From contig JAJFLJ010000224.1 in NCBI GenBank assembly GCA_021772755.1, positions 1-43,861 of the forward strand: a DNA stretch of 43,861 nt, given 5' to 3'. Position numbers and translations under genes: made by a program. Positions 23,559 through 32,602 of the stretch are shown here, in pieces. The notes below the pieces were generated by a model. That model had not been told where the DNA came from, made no database searches, and was given only the letters and a program-made list of their open reading frames with translations. The first letter of the stretch is position 1. Every line of letters begins with the position of its first letter. Source of the stretch: Candidatus Sumerlaeota bacterium (GTDB lineage: Bacteria; Sumerlaeota; Sumerlaeia; SLMS01; JAHLLQ01).

Positions 23559-25367
23559 CTACAGTCCGCTGCGCGGAACCTCGACCTTCACGGCGAGGCG
23601 GTTCTCCTCGTGGATCATCCGCAGAATGCCCTCCGGCAGACCGGCGGGATCGTTGCGATAGTGCTCGCGCACGGAGTCGATCAGCTCGCGCGTGACCTTC
23701 TTGTGGTGGCGCTTCTTCAGTCTCGCCGCGATCTGCCGCGCCGCGAGCGCCGGATCGCCCAGCGGATGCGCGTCCGCGAGAATCTCCGGCAGCAGCGCCG
23801 GGTCGCCCGGAAGCGCACCGGCGGACTCCGCCTCCGCGATCAGCGCCGCAGCCTCTCCGTCGTGCGACAGAAGGAACAGTATCCAGGGGTCGAGCCTCGC
23901 ATCGGAAAGCCACGACACGTCCAGTTCCGCGCGCAACACGTCGAGCGCCTTCTCGCTCTCGAGCATCAGTTTCAGCGCGAACCGTTCGGTCGGATCGAGC
24001 GGCGCGCGCTGGGGCGGCCCGGGCTCGTCGGCGCGATCCTCGTAGCGCGGACGCTTCTCGGCGGAGATGCGCTGGATCGTTCGCAGCACCGCCTCGCGCG
24101 GCAGCGTCCCCAGATACGTCAGCAGGCGGTTCAGACCCGCCGCGCGCTGTGCCTCGCCGGCCATCGCGTTCAGGAGCGGCGCGGCCTTCTCCACCAGTTC
24201 CGCCTGTCCCGCGAGCGTCGCCAGGTCCTCCGCCTTCGCGAAGATATCCAGTGCGAAGTCGAAGTACTCGCGCGCGGAGTGGACCAGTGCGGCGAGCGCG
24301 TCGGCGCCCTCGCGCTGCAGGAACGTGTCGGGGTCGTCCTCCTTCGGAAGAAGGATCACGCGCGTGTCGATGCCCGCGCCCAGGAGCGCCTCGCCCGCCC
24401 GCAGCATGGCGTTTCGCCCCGCGTCGTCGCCGTCGTAGAGGAACACCACGCGCGAGGCATAGCGCTTGATCAGCCGCGCCTGCTCCGGCGTCAGCGCCGT
24501 GCCCAAGCTCGCGATCGCCTGGCCGAACCCGTAGCGGTGCGCCATGATGGCGTCCATGTAGCCTTCGGTGACGATCGCGTACCCGGTGTCGCCGATGGAC
24601 TTGCCGGCGACGTCCAGGCCATAGAGCGTTCGTCCCTTGTGATAGAGCGGCGTTTCCGGCGAGTTGAGATACTTGGCGTCGTCGGAGTCCTCCGCCAGGC
24701 GGCGCCCGCCGAACCCGACGACGCGTCCCAGATGGTCGCGAATCGGAAAGATCAGCCGGTTGCGCAACCGGTCGTAGACGGTGCCGCGCTCCTCGTGGCG
24801 CTTGCAGAGACCCGCCTCCACCAGGATGTCGTCGCTGTATCCCTGCGCGTTCGCCGCCGTCTTCAGCGCCGCCCACTCCGCCGGCGCCGCGCCCAGAGAG
24901 AACTTCTCGGCGAGTTCCGGCGTGATCCCGCGCTTCTCCATGTAGGTGCTCGCGACGGGATGGCGGTTGCCGGTCAGGTTGGCGCGATACCACGTCAGCG
25001 CGAAATCGTTGACGGAATGCAGCGCGCGCCGGCGCTCCTCGTCCCCGTCGCGGGGGCCCGAGCGCGGCCCCGCGGCCGGCAACTCGATGCCCAGGTCCTT
25101 CGCCAGATCGCGAAGCGCCTCGATGAACTCCAGCCGCTCGGTGTGCATCAGGAAGTCGATGACCGACCCGCCGGCCTTGCAGCCGAAACAGTGGTAGATG
25201 CCCTTCGACGGAACGACGTGGAACGAGGGCGTCTTCTCCTTATGGAACGGGCAGAGGCCCTTGTAGGAATTCCCGGCCTTGTGGAGCGCCACCGTCCGCC
25301 CCACGACCGCCACGATGTCGGCCTGTTCCTTCACCTGGCGGATGACGTCTTTGAGCGAGGGGGCCAT
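23559..25367 (-). CDS. dnaG: DNA primase
   Basis: The 602-residue product makes RNA primers at the replication fork. The CHC2 zinc-binding domain is complete (Cys39, His42, Cys60, Cys63 in LCPFHKEKTPSFH and YHCFGCKAGG). The catalytic core has RLIFPIRD, FGGRRL, the TOPRIM Glu268 in VTEGYMDAI and Asp312/Asp314 in LYDGDDAGR. A helical C-terminal helicase-interaction region completes the protein. I chose the ATG at 25367 because GGAG lies at the right distance; another ATG 24 bases upstream is less well supported. rpoD, often next to dnaG, is absent here. Confidence 0.96.
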   Translation of the reverse strand: MAPSLKDVIRQVKEQADIVAVVGRTVALHKAGNSYKGLCPFHKEKTPSFHVVPSKGIYHCFGCKAGGSVIDFLMHTERLEFIEALRDLAKDLGIELPAAGPRSGPRDGDEERRRALHSVNDFALTWYRANLTGNRHPVASTYMEKRGITPELAEKFSLGAAPAEWAALKTAANAQGYSDDILVEAGLCKRHEERGTVYDRLRNRLIFPIRDHLGRVVGFGGRRLAEDSDDAKYLNSPETPLYHKGRTLYGLDVAGKSIGDTGYAIVTEGYMDAIMAHRYGFGQAIASLGTALTPEQARLIKRYASRVVFLYDGDDAGRNAMLRAGEALLGAGIDTRVILLPKEDDPDTFLQREGADALAALVHSAREYFDFALDIFAKAEDLATLAGQAELVEKAAPLLNAMAGEAQRAAGLNRLLTYLGTLPREAVLRTIQRISAEKRPRYEDRADEPGPPQRAPLDPTERFALKLMLESEKALDVLRAELDVSWLSDARLDPWILFLLSHDGEAAALIAEAESAGALPGDPALLPEILADAHPLGDPALAARQIAARLKKRHHKKVTRELIDSVREHYRNDPAGLPEGILRMIHEENRLAVKVEVPRSGL

Positions 25368-25456
25368 GGGAACTCCGGTGGGAAAACCCATCGGGCCCCG
25401 GGCCGCCGGTCGCAACAGAACTCGGGGCGGCTCCGGAGACCTCGATCGGGGGTTCG

Positions 25457-26002
25457 CTACCGGACGGTCATTCCCGTGGCATCGACGATGAGAATCGCAT
25501 CGCCGGCCTCGCGGACCCTGCCCTGAACGGTGACTTCGGAACCGGGCGCGAGTCCGTTCCTTCCGCTCAGGCTTACATGGAGCGCGTTGCCGTCGGAATC
25601 GACGACCTGGACGGTGGCGCTGTTGGCCGCGATGGTCTCGCCCGGGACACAGCATGCGTCCCAGGGCGTGCCGCACTCGTCGGCGCACGCCGGAGCCTTC
25701 GCGGCGTCGGCGAGGAGGAAGACCGCGCGGTTCTCGACGAACGGTTCGCTTCGGCCCCCGACATGGCCCGTGAGGACGATGTCGTCGCCGGTCTTCGCGC
25801 TCGCGCGCGCTTCGGAAACGGAGATGGCGCCGGCCGGTTCGGCGGCCAGAAAGAAGCCGTCGGGCAGAGCCGGCGCTCGCCGGGCACCTTCCGCGGCGGA
25901 TGGAGCACTCGCTTCGGTGTTCGGCCTTTCGGCGGATGTGTCGCCGCAACCATGCAATGCGATGGCTGAGACGAGGAGAAGGAACGACGCTGTCTTTCTC
26001 AT
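25457..26002 (-). CDS. Lipoprotein with OB-fold-like domain and CxxxC...CC motif
   Basis: The 181-residue product has a lipoprotein signal ending LHGC (Cys19). The rest is a small beta-rich, OB-fold-like domain (DDIVLTGHVGG, NRAVFLLAD, TVQVVDSDGN, GSEVTVQGRV). A cluster of four cysteines in CADECGTPWDACC (106, 110, 117, 118) could bind metal or form disulfides. A TPWDxCC motif recurs in unnamed lipoproteins of planctomycete-like bacteria (from memory, not checked). ATG at 26002 follows AAAGGA. It lies 29 bases after the FtsX-type permease and is the last gene of that operon, so it probably serves the exporter as a periplasmic or outer-membrane accessory. Confidence 0.78.
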   Translation of the reverse strand: MRKTASFLLLVSAIALHGCGDTSAERPNTEASAPSAAEGARRAPALPDGFFLAAEPAGAISVSEARASAKTGDDIVLTGHVGGRSEPFVENRAVFLLADAAKAPACADECGTPWDACCVPGETIAANSATVQVVDSDGNALHVSLSGRNGLAPGSEVTVQGRVREAGDAILIVDATGMTVR

Positions 26003-26031
26003 GATGCTGTCCTTTCGGAGTTCGGTCGAAT

Positions 26032-27198
26032 TCAAAGTGATTTGAGTGCTTCGGGAATCGGCATTCGCAGGCAGCGCAGAGCGGGCGGCAGGGTTCCGAC
26101 GATGCCGAGGAGGAGGCCGGCCGCTCCTCCGGCAACCAGAACGACGCTGTTCACGCTGAGCTGAAACACGCCCATCGAATACGAAACGGCGGCGCCGTGG
26201 AGAGCGAATCGCGCCACCGCGATGGCAAGAAACACGGCGATGGAGGAGGCGATCAGCGCCTCCTGGACGAGGCTCGCCACGATCGCCCGGCGCGTGTAGC
26301 CAAGCGACTGAAGCATTCCGATCTCGCGCACCCGCGCGGCGAACGCGCTGTAGAGAGTATTGAGTCCGCCGAGAATCCCGGCGTTCGCGGCCAGAATGGC
26401 AGTCGCCCAGATCATGACCTGAATCGGACGGTAGAACCGCAGCAGCGAGGCGTAGTAGTCGGCTTCGCGCACGACGGACAGTTCCAGGTCCACGCGCATC
26501 TTCGTGAAGGCATCGACGTCGGCGAACTCGGCGCTTCCCAACCGCGCGACGACGCAGGAGAGGCCGTCGCGCTTCGTGGCGACCTGCAGGTCCGTCAGCG
26601 GCATCCAGAGTTCGGCGTCCATCACCGTGCCGCGCGCCTCGAAACGGCCGACGACCGTCCAGGGCTCCCCTTCGAACCACAGGGACTCGCCGATTTCCAG
26701 CGCCGATTCCGGCAGGCCCATCTTCTCCGCGGCGAGGCTTCCCGCGACGATCTCATTCCCGCCGGACCGGGGAGCGCGGCCCTCCACGATCTCGACGCGC
26801 TCGTGGACGAGAAACGCGCCGGGAGTGACTCCCCGCACGACGGCGCGCAGTTCCTCGGGCGAATCCTCTTCGGCGAAGAGAATCAATGCCGAGAGGATTT
26901 CCGGCGAGAGGTGCGCCACGCCTTCCGTGGCATGGATGCCGGGAAGGCTGGCACTGAGGATCCCCGGAGTCGTCGCGGGAATCTCACTGCGCTCGATGCT
27001 CTCCTCGCTGCCTGCGGCGAGCAGAATGACGTTGCGCGAGTCGTTGCGAACGGAAAGGGACGAGCGCATGCCCTCCACGAACGCTGCTGCGGAGACGACC
27101 AGCAGGACGACGAGCGCGTTGCCCAGCAGGATCGCCGCGAAGCGCCGCGGAGACCGTCCCAGGTTGCGAACCGCGTAGTCGAACGGAAGAAGTCTCAT
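26032..27198 (-). CDS. FtsX/MacB-type ABC transporter permease (second)
   Basis: The 388-residue product has the layout of type VII ABC permeases (MacB, LolC/E, FtsX). There is one N-terminal membrane helix (about 20-42), a ~200-residue periplasmic domain, and three C-terminal helices with the conserved cytoplasmic stretch FAARVREIGMLQSLGYTRRAI. Such proteins do not form a channel but pass force across the inner membrane to periplasmic partners. ATG at 27198 is one base past the stop of the first permease. Together with that protein, the ATPase and the membrane-fusion protein it should form one complex. Confidence 0.87.
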   Translation of the reverse strand: MRLLPFDYAVRNLGRSPRRFAAILLGNALVVLLVVSAAAFVEGMRSSLSVRNDSRNVILLAAGSEESIERSEIPATTPGILSASLPGIHATEGVAHLSPEILSALILFAEEDSPEELRAVVRGVTPGAFLVHERVEIVEGRAPRSGGNEIVAGSLAAEKMGLPESALEIGESLWFEGEPWTVVGRFEARGTVMDAELWMPLTDLQVATKRDGLSCVVARLGSAEFADVDAFTKMRVDLELSVVREADYYASLLRFYRPIQVMIWATAILAANAGILGGLNTLYSAFAARVREIGMLQSLGYTRRAIVASLVQEALIASSIAVFLAIAVARFALHGAAVSYSMGVFQLSVNSVVLVAGGAAGLLLGIVGTLPPALRCLRMPIPEALKSL

Positions 27199-27199
27199 G

Positions 27200-28342
27200 C
27201 TATACCGCCCTGAACGCTTCCGCCGTCGAGAGGCGCGCGGCCCGTGCGGCGGGGAGCAGTCCGGCCCCGATGCCGATCGCGATGCAGATGGCCAGCCCCT
27301 GGGCGACGGTCGGAACGTCCGCCTGGACGACCACGCTGAGGCCCTCGACGGAGAAGGTGAACTTGCCCAGGGCGGACACGCCCCACGCGACCGCCACGCC
27401 CGCGATGCCGCCGAGCAGGCTGATTCCGAGACTCTCGACGACCACGAGACGCGCGATCAGGTGCTCGGGGTAGCCGAGAGTGCGCATCACGGCATGGTCC
27501 TTTACGCGGTCCTGGACGGAGAGCGAGATCGCATTGGCGACGAGCGCGAAGATGGCGACGAGACTCCCGATACCGAGCCATCCCGCGAAATCCACCAGTT
27601 GCACGATGTCCGTCACCGCACGCGCGACGAACGCCTTCTCCGAAGACGTCCAGGTGGGAGCCTGCGAGTTCGCGAAGGCTTCGTCGATCCCGGCGGCCAC
27701 GGCGTCCAGCTGTCCGGGGTCGGCGACTTCGACGTTGAACTGGGTCACGATGCCCTGCTTGTTTCCGGCGGCCCTCTGAATGAAGTCGAGGTGGACGTAG
27801 GCGACGTTCTGATGCTGCGGATCGTCGGATGCGAGAATGCCGGCGATGCTGACCGTAATGCCGGCGGCGCTCAGACGGTCGCCGACGCCAAGTCCTCTTC
27901 GCTGGGCGAGGCGCTCGCCGACGACGGCGGCGTCGTTGCGGCGCGTCCACTCGGAAATGCCTCCCGCCAGCATCTCGAAGTCGGCGTCGCGAAGCGCCTT
28001 CTCCTCCACGCCTCTGAACGTGACGACGTCGAGGGAGGCACGGCAGCTGTTCACGACGATCCGCATCGGAGAGACGCTCCGGACGCCGGGAATTTCGGCG
28101 ATGGCGCGCGCGTAGTCCTGCGGAAGCTCGCTGGTAAAGGGGCAGAAGCGGTTCTCCCGGTAGACGACGAGGGTCGTTTCGCCGGCGGTCTCCCGCGTGG
28201 CCGAAGTCACTCCCGAGTGCATCGCCTGTACGGCACAGAACAGAAACATGGCGGTCGCGATTCCACCCAGCGTGAGGAGTGAGCGGGCGCGGTGGCGCAC
28301 GATGTACTTTCCGACCAGGGGCGCCATGCGGGCTGGTATCAT
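27200..28342 (-). CDS. FtsX/MacB-type ABC transporter permease (first)
   Basis: This 380-residue protein has an N-terminal membrane helix (about 20-42), a large periplasmic domain and three C-terminal helices with ISLSVQDRVKDHAVMRTLGYPEHLI, the coupling region of MacB-type permeases. It is clearly related in plan to the next gene but not a recent copy. The ATG overlaps the TGA of the ATPase gene (ATGA). A longer reading frame upstream would overlap the ATPase and is Arg-rich, so it was rejected. It probably pairs with the second permease as a heterodimer. Confidence 0.88.
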   Translation of the reverse strand: MIPARMAPLVGKYIVRHRARSLLTLGGIATAMFLFCAVQAMHSGVTSATRETAGETTLVVYRENRFCPFTSELPQDYARAIAEIPGVRSVSPMRIVVNSCRASLDVVTFRGVEEKALRDADFEMLAGGISEWTRRNDAAVVGERLAQRRGLGVGDRLSAAGITVSIAGILASDDPQHQNVAYVHLDFIQRAAGNKQGIVTQFNVEVADPGQLDAVAAGIDEAFANSQAPTWTSSEKAFVARAVTDIVQLVDFAGWLGIGSLVAIFALVANAISLSVQDRVKDHAVMRTLGYPEHLIARLVVVESLGISLLGGIAGVAVAWGVSALGKFTFSVEGLSVVVQADVPTVAQGLAICIAIGIGAGLLPAARAARLSTAEAFRAV

Positions 28343-29031
28343 AGCGGCGCCTCGGCGGGCTGCTCGGCGAGGCGCCCTTTTTCCAGGTGAAGCGTTCGGC
28401 CGGCGTACGCCGTCGCGTGCGGATCGTGCGTGACCATCATGAGCGTGCATTGCATTTCGACCGAGAGGGAGCGCAGGAGACTGAGAATGTCGTGCGCCGA
28501 CGACTTGTCGAGGTCGCCGGTGGGTTCGTCCGCGACGATGATCTTCGGCTCGGTCACGATGGCGCGCGCGATGGCCACTCGTTGCTCCTGTCCGCCGGAG
28601 AGCTGGCGGGGATAGTGGTCGTGGCGGTCGGCGATTCCGACCATGTCCAGCGCCCTGGAAACGCGCTCGTGGCGCTCCTTGCGCGAGAGGGAGCGAAGGA
28701 GAAGCGGCAGTTCCACGTTCTCGTACGCGGTCAGGACGGGCACGAGGTTGTAGAGCTGGAAGATATAGCCGACGTGTTCGCGGCGCCAGGCGGCCAGCGC
28801 GGACCGCGAGAGCCGGGCGACGTCGGTGTTCCGGACGCGAAGCTCGCCGGACGTGGGGCGGTCGATCCCGGCGATCAGGTTGAGCAGCGTGGTCTTGCCG
28901 CTGCCCGAGGGACCCATGAGGGCGAGAAACTCTCCCGCTTCGACGTCGAGATCCAGCTGGTCGAGGGGTGTGATTTCACGGTCGCCGCGCTTGTAGGTTC
29001 GCGTCAGTCGGCGGCATTCGATGAAAGCCAT
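28339..29031 (-). CDS. LolD/MacB-type ABC transporter ATP-binding protein
   Basis: The 230-residue ATPase has Walker A GPSGSGKT (40-47), signature LSGGQEQR (144-151), Walker [13 protein letters not shown] (164-175) and switch His in VTHDPH. These patterns are typical of the LolD/MacB/FtsE class, which drives FtsX-type permeases. ATG at 29031 follows GAGGGGAA and comes one base after the fusion-protein stop; a start 11 codons upstream would overlap that gene. It forms a unit with the two permeases downstream. Confidence 0.95.
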   Translation of the reverse strand: MAFIECRRLTRTYKRGDREITPLDQLDLDVEAGEFLALMGPSGSGKTTLLNLIAGIDRPTSGELRVRNTDVARLSRSALAAWRREHVGYIFQLYNLVPVLTAYENVELPLLLRSLSRKERHERVSRALDMVGIADRHDHYPRQLSGGQEQRVAIARAIVTEPKIIVADEPTGDLDKSSAHDILSLLRSLSVEMQCTLMMVTHDPHATAYAGRTLHLEKGRLAEQPAEAPL

Positions 29032-29032
29032 G

Positions 29033-30496
29033 TCAGTTCCCCTCCCCGGGGCGGACGCGGACACGCAGTCCGGGTTCGAGGTTTGCGGCGGGGGAGACGA
29101 TCAACAGGTCGCCGGGATTCAGACCCGTCCCGATTTCGCGCCAGCCGTTCTCCTCCGCACCTGTCGCGACGACCGAGCGGGGAAGTGCGATTCCTTCGCT
29201 GCCGTCGAACTTCGAAACGACCCATGCCGTGTCCCCGTCGATTCCGGATGCCGGAGCGTAGACCGAAAGAGCGCCGGTCGCCCGGCGTTCCTGTCCCGGT
29301 GCCGCCGATGCCAGGAAGCGGACCCGTGCGAGCATGTCCGGTTTCAACTCCGGAGCGGGGTCGTCGAGCGCGACCTTGACCTCCAGCGTGTTCTTCTGAA
29401 TGTCCGCGAGATTCGTGATGCGCGTAACGGTTCCCTCGAAGGAGCGGTCGGGAAGAACCTCGATCACGACCTGCGCGGTCTGGCCGACGCCGATCTTCGC
29501 GGCATCCGCCAGGGGAACGTCGACGCGAACCTGGAGGCTCGCCGGATCGTAGAGCTCCGCCACCCGCGCCATCTGGGCGTCGTCGGAGGCCGTCATCACC
29601 ATCGAGCCCGGCTCGACGAGCCGCCGCATGACGAGGCCGTCGATGGGGGAACGGATTTCCATGCGCCGAACGCGCAGCCTCGCCTCGTCGGCCGCCACGC
29701 GCGCGATGTCAAGTCGCCGGCGTTCCTCGGTCCGGAGTTCGAGACGCTGTCGGGCGGCGGTTTCTTCGGCCTTCGCGCGGTCGAGCTTCGCCTCGAGTTC
29801 TCCGATGCGGCTGCCGACGACCCGGGCCTGCGCCGCCTGCGCGAGTGCGGAGGCCTCCGCCGCGTCGTATTCCTCCTGCGACACCGAGCCGTGACCGACG
29901 AGGTCCTTTCTGCGGTGGTGGACCAATTCGGCCTTCTTCAGGAGCGCCTTCTCGACGTCCAGTTCGGCGCGAGTCATCTCGAGGACGGCCTGCATCTCGC
30001 GCACGGAGGCGGCGGCGACGGCGGCCTGTCGCTGCGCTTCGATATTGGCGTCCCAGGCTTCCCCGGCGGCGCGCAGCTCGGCTTCGGCGTACCGCAGCTC
30101 GAGAATGGCATCCTCGTCCACCAGGTGCGCGAGGACCTCTCCCTTCGCAACGCGGTCGCCTTCCAGGAAGAGGACGTCCTCGACGATACCGGCAGCCAGA
30201 GTCGCCGCATAGACGGGGAAGGGACTGGGCTCGATCCAGCCCGCGGCCTGCACCGTGACTTCCCCCTTCCCGCGGGCTTCGGTCGATACGGCGCGTTCGG
30301 AGGCGGCGCGCTCGACAACGGGAATGACTTCGACCTCGACTGCGGGAGACAGGCTGGCCACCAGGGACCCTGCGAACAGGGCCAGGAAGGCGAGCAGAAT
30401 GCCAAGGGGAAGCGCCACGCGCGTCGCCCAGCGAAACGGTGGCACAGGAATATCGGGACTTTCGCCGACTGGCGAAGCCGGACGGGATGCGCTCAT
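29033..30496 (-). CDS. HlyD/MacA-type periplasmic membrane-fusion protein
   Basis: The 487-residue product has a cytoplasmic N-terminus, one membrane helix (about 27-48), a biotinyl-lipoyl-like half motif (GIVEDVLFLEGDRVAKGEVLAHL), a long alpha-hairpin (about 130-255, rich in Ala/Glu/Arg), then the second half motif (IRSPIDGLVMRRLVEPGSMV) and beta-barrel domains. It should connect the ABC permeases to an outer-membrane channel, which is not encoded here. GGGAGG lies upstream of ATG 30496. The gene follows the Cys-rich gene after 98 bases and leads straight into the ATPase gene. Confidence 0.92.
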   Translation of the reverse strand: MSASRPASPVGESPDIPVPPFRWATRVALPLGILLAFLALFAGSLVASLSPAVEVEVIPVVERAASERAVSTEARGKGEVTVQAAGWIEPSPFPVYAATLAAGIVEDVLFLEGDRVAKGEVLAHLVDEDAILELRYAEAELRAAGEAWDANIEAQRQAAVAAASVREMQAVLEMTRAELDVEKALLKKAELVHHRRKDLVGHGSVSQEEYDAAEASALAQAAQARVVGSRIGELEAKLDRAKAEETAARQRLELRTEERRRLDIARVAADEARLRVRRMEIRSPIDGLVMRRLVEPGSMVMTASDDAQMARVAELYDPASLQVRVDVPLADAAKIGVGQTAQVVIEVLPDRSFEGTVTRITNLADIQKNTLEVKVALDDPAPELKPDMLARVRFLASAAPGQERRATGALSVYAPASGIDGDTAWVVSKFDGSEGIALPRSVVATGAEENGWREIGTGLNPGDLLIVSPAANLEPGLRVRVRPGEGN

Positions 30497-30594
30497 GGAA
30501 GGGCGCCTCCCACGCGGAATCCGTCGATTTGGAACATGCGAGCACCTCTCTGTCGAAAAATGGAACGACTACCCGAAGTGGGCCGATGTTCCAA

Positions 30595-30993
30595 TCAACA
30601 GAGAAGAACCTGAAGCAACAGATGGAGGGCGGGTCGGGGAACGAGAGGAGTGACGGCCTCTTGCTTGTCGGCGACCGCACGCGACCGATACGTCCAGTCG
30701 GAGAAATCGACGACGTGACGGACGGCCATCACGGTCCGAACGGTATGGAGCCTGTCGGGCGAGGAGGGGAACCGCGTGTCCGGGGAAATCGAACAACAGG
30801 CTTTCGGGCAGATCTGCTTGTCTTCGCAATGGACCCTGTTCACGGGTTCGGCTGGACAGCAAAGGCTCTCGGACTTCGCGGGGCCTGCGTCGCTTCCCGG
30901 ACAGCAAGCCGCCGAAGCAGCTTGGAGGACACCCGCTGCGACGAACACCAGGGCCGCCAGCAAGCTCATCGCTCTGGTTCGCATGAGGTTCAT
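30595..30993 (-). CDS. Small exported Cys-rich protein at the head of the ABC operon
   Basis: This 132-residue product has a signal peptide (RTRAMSLLAALVFVAAGVLQAASA). The mature N-terminus holds eight cysteines in about 40 residues: pairs at 30/31, 45/46 and 66/67 and single ones at 56 and 62. Another is the last residue. Such CC-x(n)-CC spacing suits metal binding or disulfide knots. The C-terminal half has no clear motif apart from a short hydrophobic end (LHLLLQVLLC). The position ahead of a membrane-fusion/ABC operon resembles small proteins in heavy-metal efflux operons. ATG at 30993 is the most likely start; ATG at 30984 is an alternative. Function is inferred only. Confidence 0.6.
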   Translation of the reverse strand: MNLMRTRAMSLLAALVFVAAGVLQAASAACCPGSDAGPAKSESLCCPAEPVNRVHCEDKQICPKACCSISPDTRFPSSPDRLHTVRTVMAVRHVVDFSDWTYRSRAVADKQEAVTPLVPRPALHLLLQVLLC

Positions 30994-31398
30994 GCCAACA
31001 CCGCCGCAGCGACGGCAGCAAGGTCGCGGAACCGTAGAATCCGGGTAATGTGCTTTCCAATGAACGACATGAGACGGGCCACCGCGACGATCCAGCGGTT
31101 TCCACGACACTGCGAAAGTTCGGTTGGCGGGTCAACCGCACAATCTATGCGCCGGTCCTCTGTCCGGCACGATTCCACCGGCACCTTCGGCGCTCTGGCC
31201 CGGCGCTGCAAGGATCCGAGACGGTTTGCCGCACCGTGGGAACCGGCATCGCCGACCCACTCGCGGAAGGCGAGGTCGGAATCGCCCGCCTGCGGTGTGA
31301 AGCGGTCTCGGGGGCGGCAGATCGAACTTGACGTTCAGCCCGGTTGGGCGCTTTCCCGGGGGGAATCCTGTCTGTCCCGAAAGGCCGCCCCCTCTCCC
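30994..31398. other. Intergenic region between the Cys-rich gene and the AMIN amidase gene
   Basis: About 405 bases separate divergent starts. A rightward frame runs through it into the amidase gene, but it has no signal peptide or homology and is Arg-rich, so it is treated as non-coding. A TTGACG (31328-31333) could be a -35 box for the amidase, with no good -10. I see no clear operator; short GC hairpins such as GCCC-GGTT-GGGC occur near 31337. Confidence 0.5.
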
Positions 31399-32601
31399 AT
31401 GACGACCATCCACCGGTTCCTTGGCCGGTTGCTCGCCGTGGCCGCGATGCTGGCCCTCGGTGCTCCGTGCCCTGCCGCCCGCGTGGGCGACGTCCGGCTG
31501 GGGCGGCACGAAGGGTTTGTGCGGTGCGTGATCGAGACCGACTCGAAGCCGAGTTTCTCGACGCGGAACACCTCGGGGGCGGACGGAACGGTGGCGGTCG
31601 ATCTGCGGAACGTGACGAGTGCCCCGGCGACGGTCTCGATGCCGGAGGACACGGGCTTCGTGACGGACCACAAGATCGAGCTGTTTCGCGACCAGTCTCA
31701 GTTCCGTCTCTACCTGCGGACGAAGGGTCAGGTCCGGATCGAGACGATGACGCTCGCCAATCCCTGGCGGCTCGTCGTCGATCTGCACGAGGACTTCGCG
31801 GCGGCGGCCGCTCCGCCGGCGATCCTGTCGGACGGCTTTCGTCCGCGCGTGATCGTCGTCGATCCCGGCCACGGCGGCAAGCACCGCGGGGGAATCGGCA
31901 AGGTCGATGGACGCCAGATCACGGAGGCGGAGGTTTCGCTGCCGGTGGCGTTCGAACTGGAGAGGCTGCTGGCGGCGGACCCGATGTTCGTTCCCGTTCT
32001 GACCCGGCGGCGCGACGAGTACGTCGGACTGCGCGAGCGCACGCGCATCGCCGAGCAGGCCAACGGAAACCTCTTCCTTTCGATTCACTACAACGCCGGT
32101 CCTCCGTCGTCCGGCAGCAGCGCGCGCGGCATGGAATTCTGGATATGGAGTCCGAAGGAGGTGGACAGCGTCGCGACGAAGTACCTCCTGAGACTGGACA
32201 ACGAGGAGGGCTCGGACACGACGATCACGGGTTCGAGCAGCAGCGCACGGTCCGTGCTGAGCAGGATGCTGCTGGATTCGCTGGAGGAACAGGCGCTCGA
32301 ATCGAAACGGCTCGCATCCTCCCAGGAGCGCGCGTTCCTGACGGACAGCTATTTCAAGGGCGACTATCGCGGGATCAAGGACGGGCGCTTCAAGGTGCTG
32401 GAGAACTACAACATGCCCTCCGTACTCGTCGAAGTCGCGTTCCTCAGCCACCCCGCAGAGGCGCGTCTCTCGGTGCAGAAGGAATTCCAGCGCCGCGTCG
32501 CGCGCCACATGTACAACGGCATCGTCGACTACTACATGAGGACGGACGAGGGGTTCCGCGCGGCGCGAACGAACCCGCGCGCGGCCTTCGCGGGAAAGTA
32601 G
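31399..32601 (+). CDS. N-acetylmuramoyl-L-alanine amidase with AMIN domain (AmiC-like)
   Basis: The 400-residue product has a signal peptide (FLGRLLAVAAMLALGAPCPAA), an AMIN-like beta domain (about 28-132, VGDVRLGRHEGFVRCVIETD and WRLVVDLHE) that targets peptidoglycan or the division site, and an amidase_3 domain (about 150-385). Zinc ligands are His158 in DPGHGG, Glu176 in ITEAEV and His230 in SIHYNAG; the catalytic Glu is in VLVEVAFLSHP. It cleaves the amide between muramic acid and peptide, for example during daughter-cell separation. The insertion before that Glu (QERAFLTDSYF) may be the autoinhibitory helix seen in AmiB/AmiC. ATG at 31399 was chosen for the signal peptide. Confidence 0.92.
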   Translation: MTTIHRFLGRLLAVAAMLALGAPCPAARVGDVRLGRHEGFVRCVIETDSKPSFSTRNTSGADGTVAVDLRNVTSAPATVSMPEDTGFVTDHKIELFRDQSQFRLYLRTKGQVRIETMTLANPWRLVVDLHEDFAAAAAPPAILSDGFRPRVIVVDPGHGGKHRGGIGKVDGRQITEAEVSLPVAFELERLLAADPMFVPVLTRRRDEYVGLRERTRIAEQANGNLFLSIHYNAGPPSSGSSARGMEFWIWSPKEVDSVATKYLLRLDNEEGSDTTITGSSSSARSVLSRMLLDSLEEQALESKRLASSQERAFLTDSYFKGDYRGIKDGRFKVLENYNMPSVLVEVAFLSHPAEARLSVQKEFQRRVARHMYNGIVDYYMRTDEGFRAARTNPRAAFAGK

Positions 32602-32602
32602 C

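Noticed and set aside
30439-31398. Long N-terminal extension of the AMIN amidase frame
   Set aside because: The extension overlaps the Cys-rich and fusion-protein genes and would bury the signal peptide that begins at 31399.
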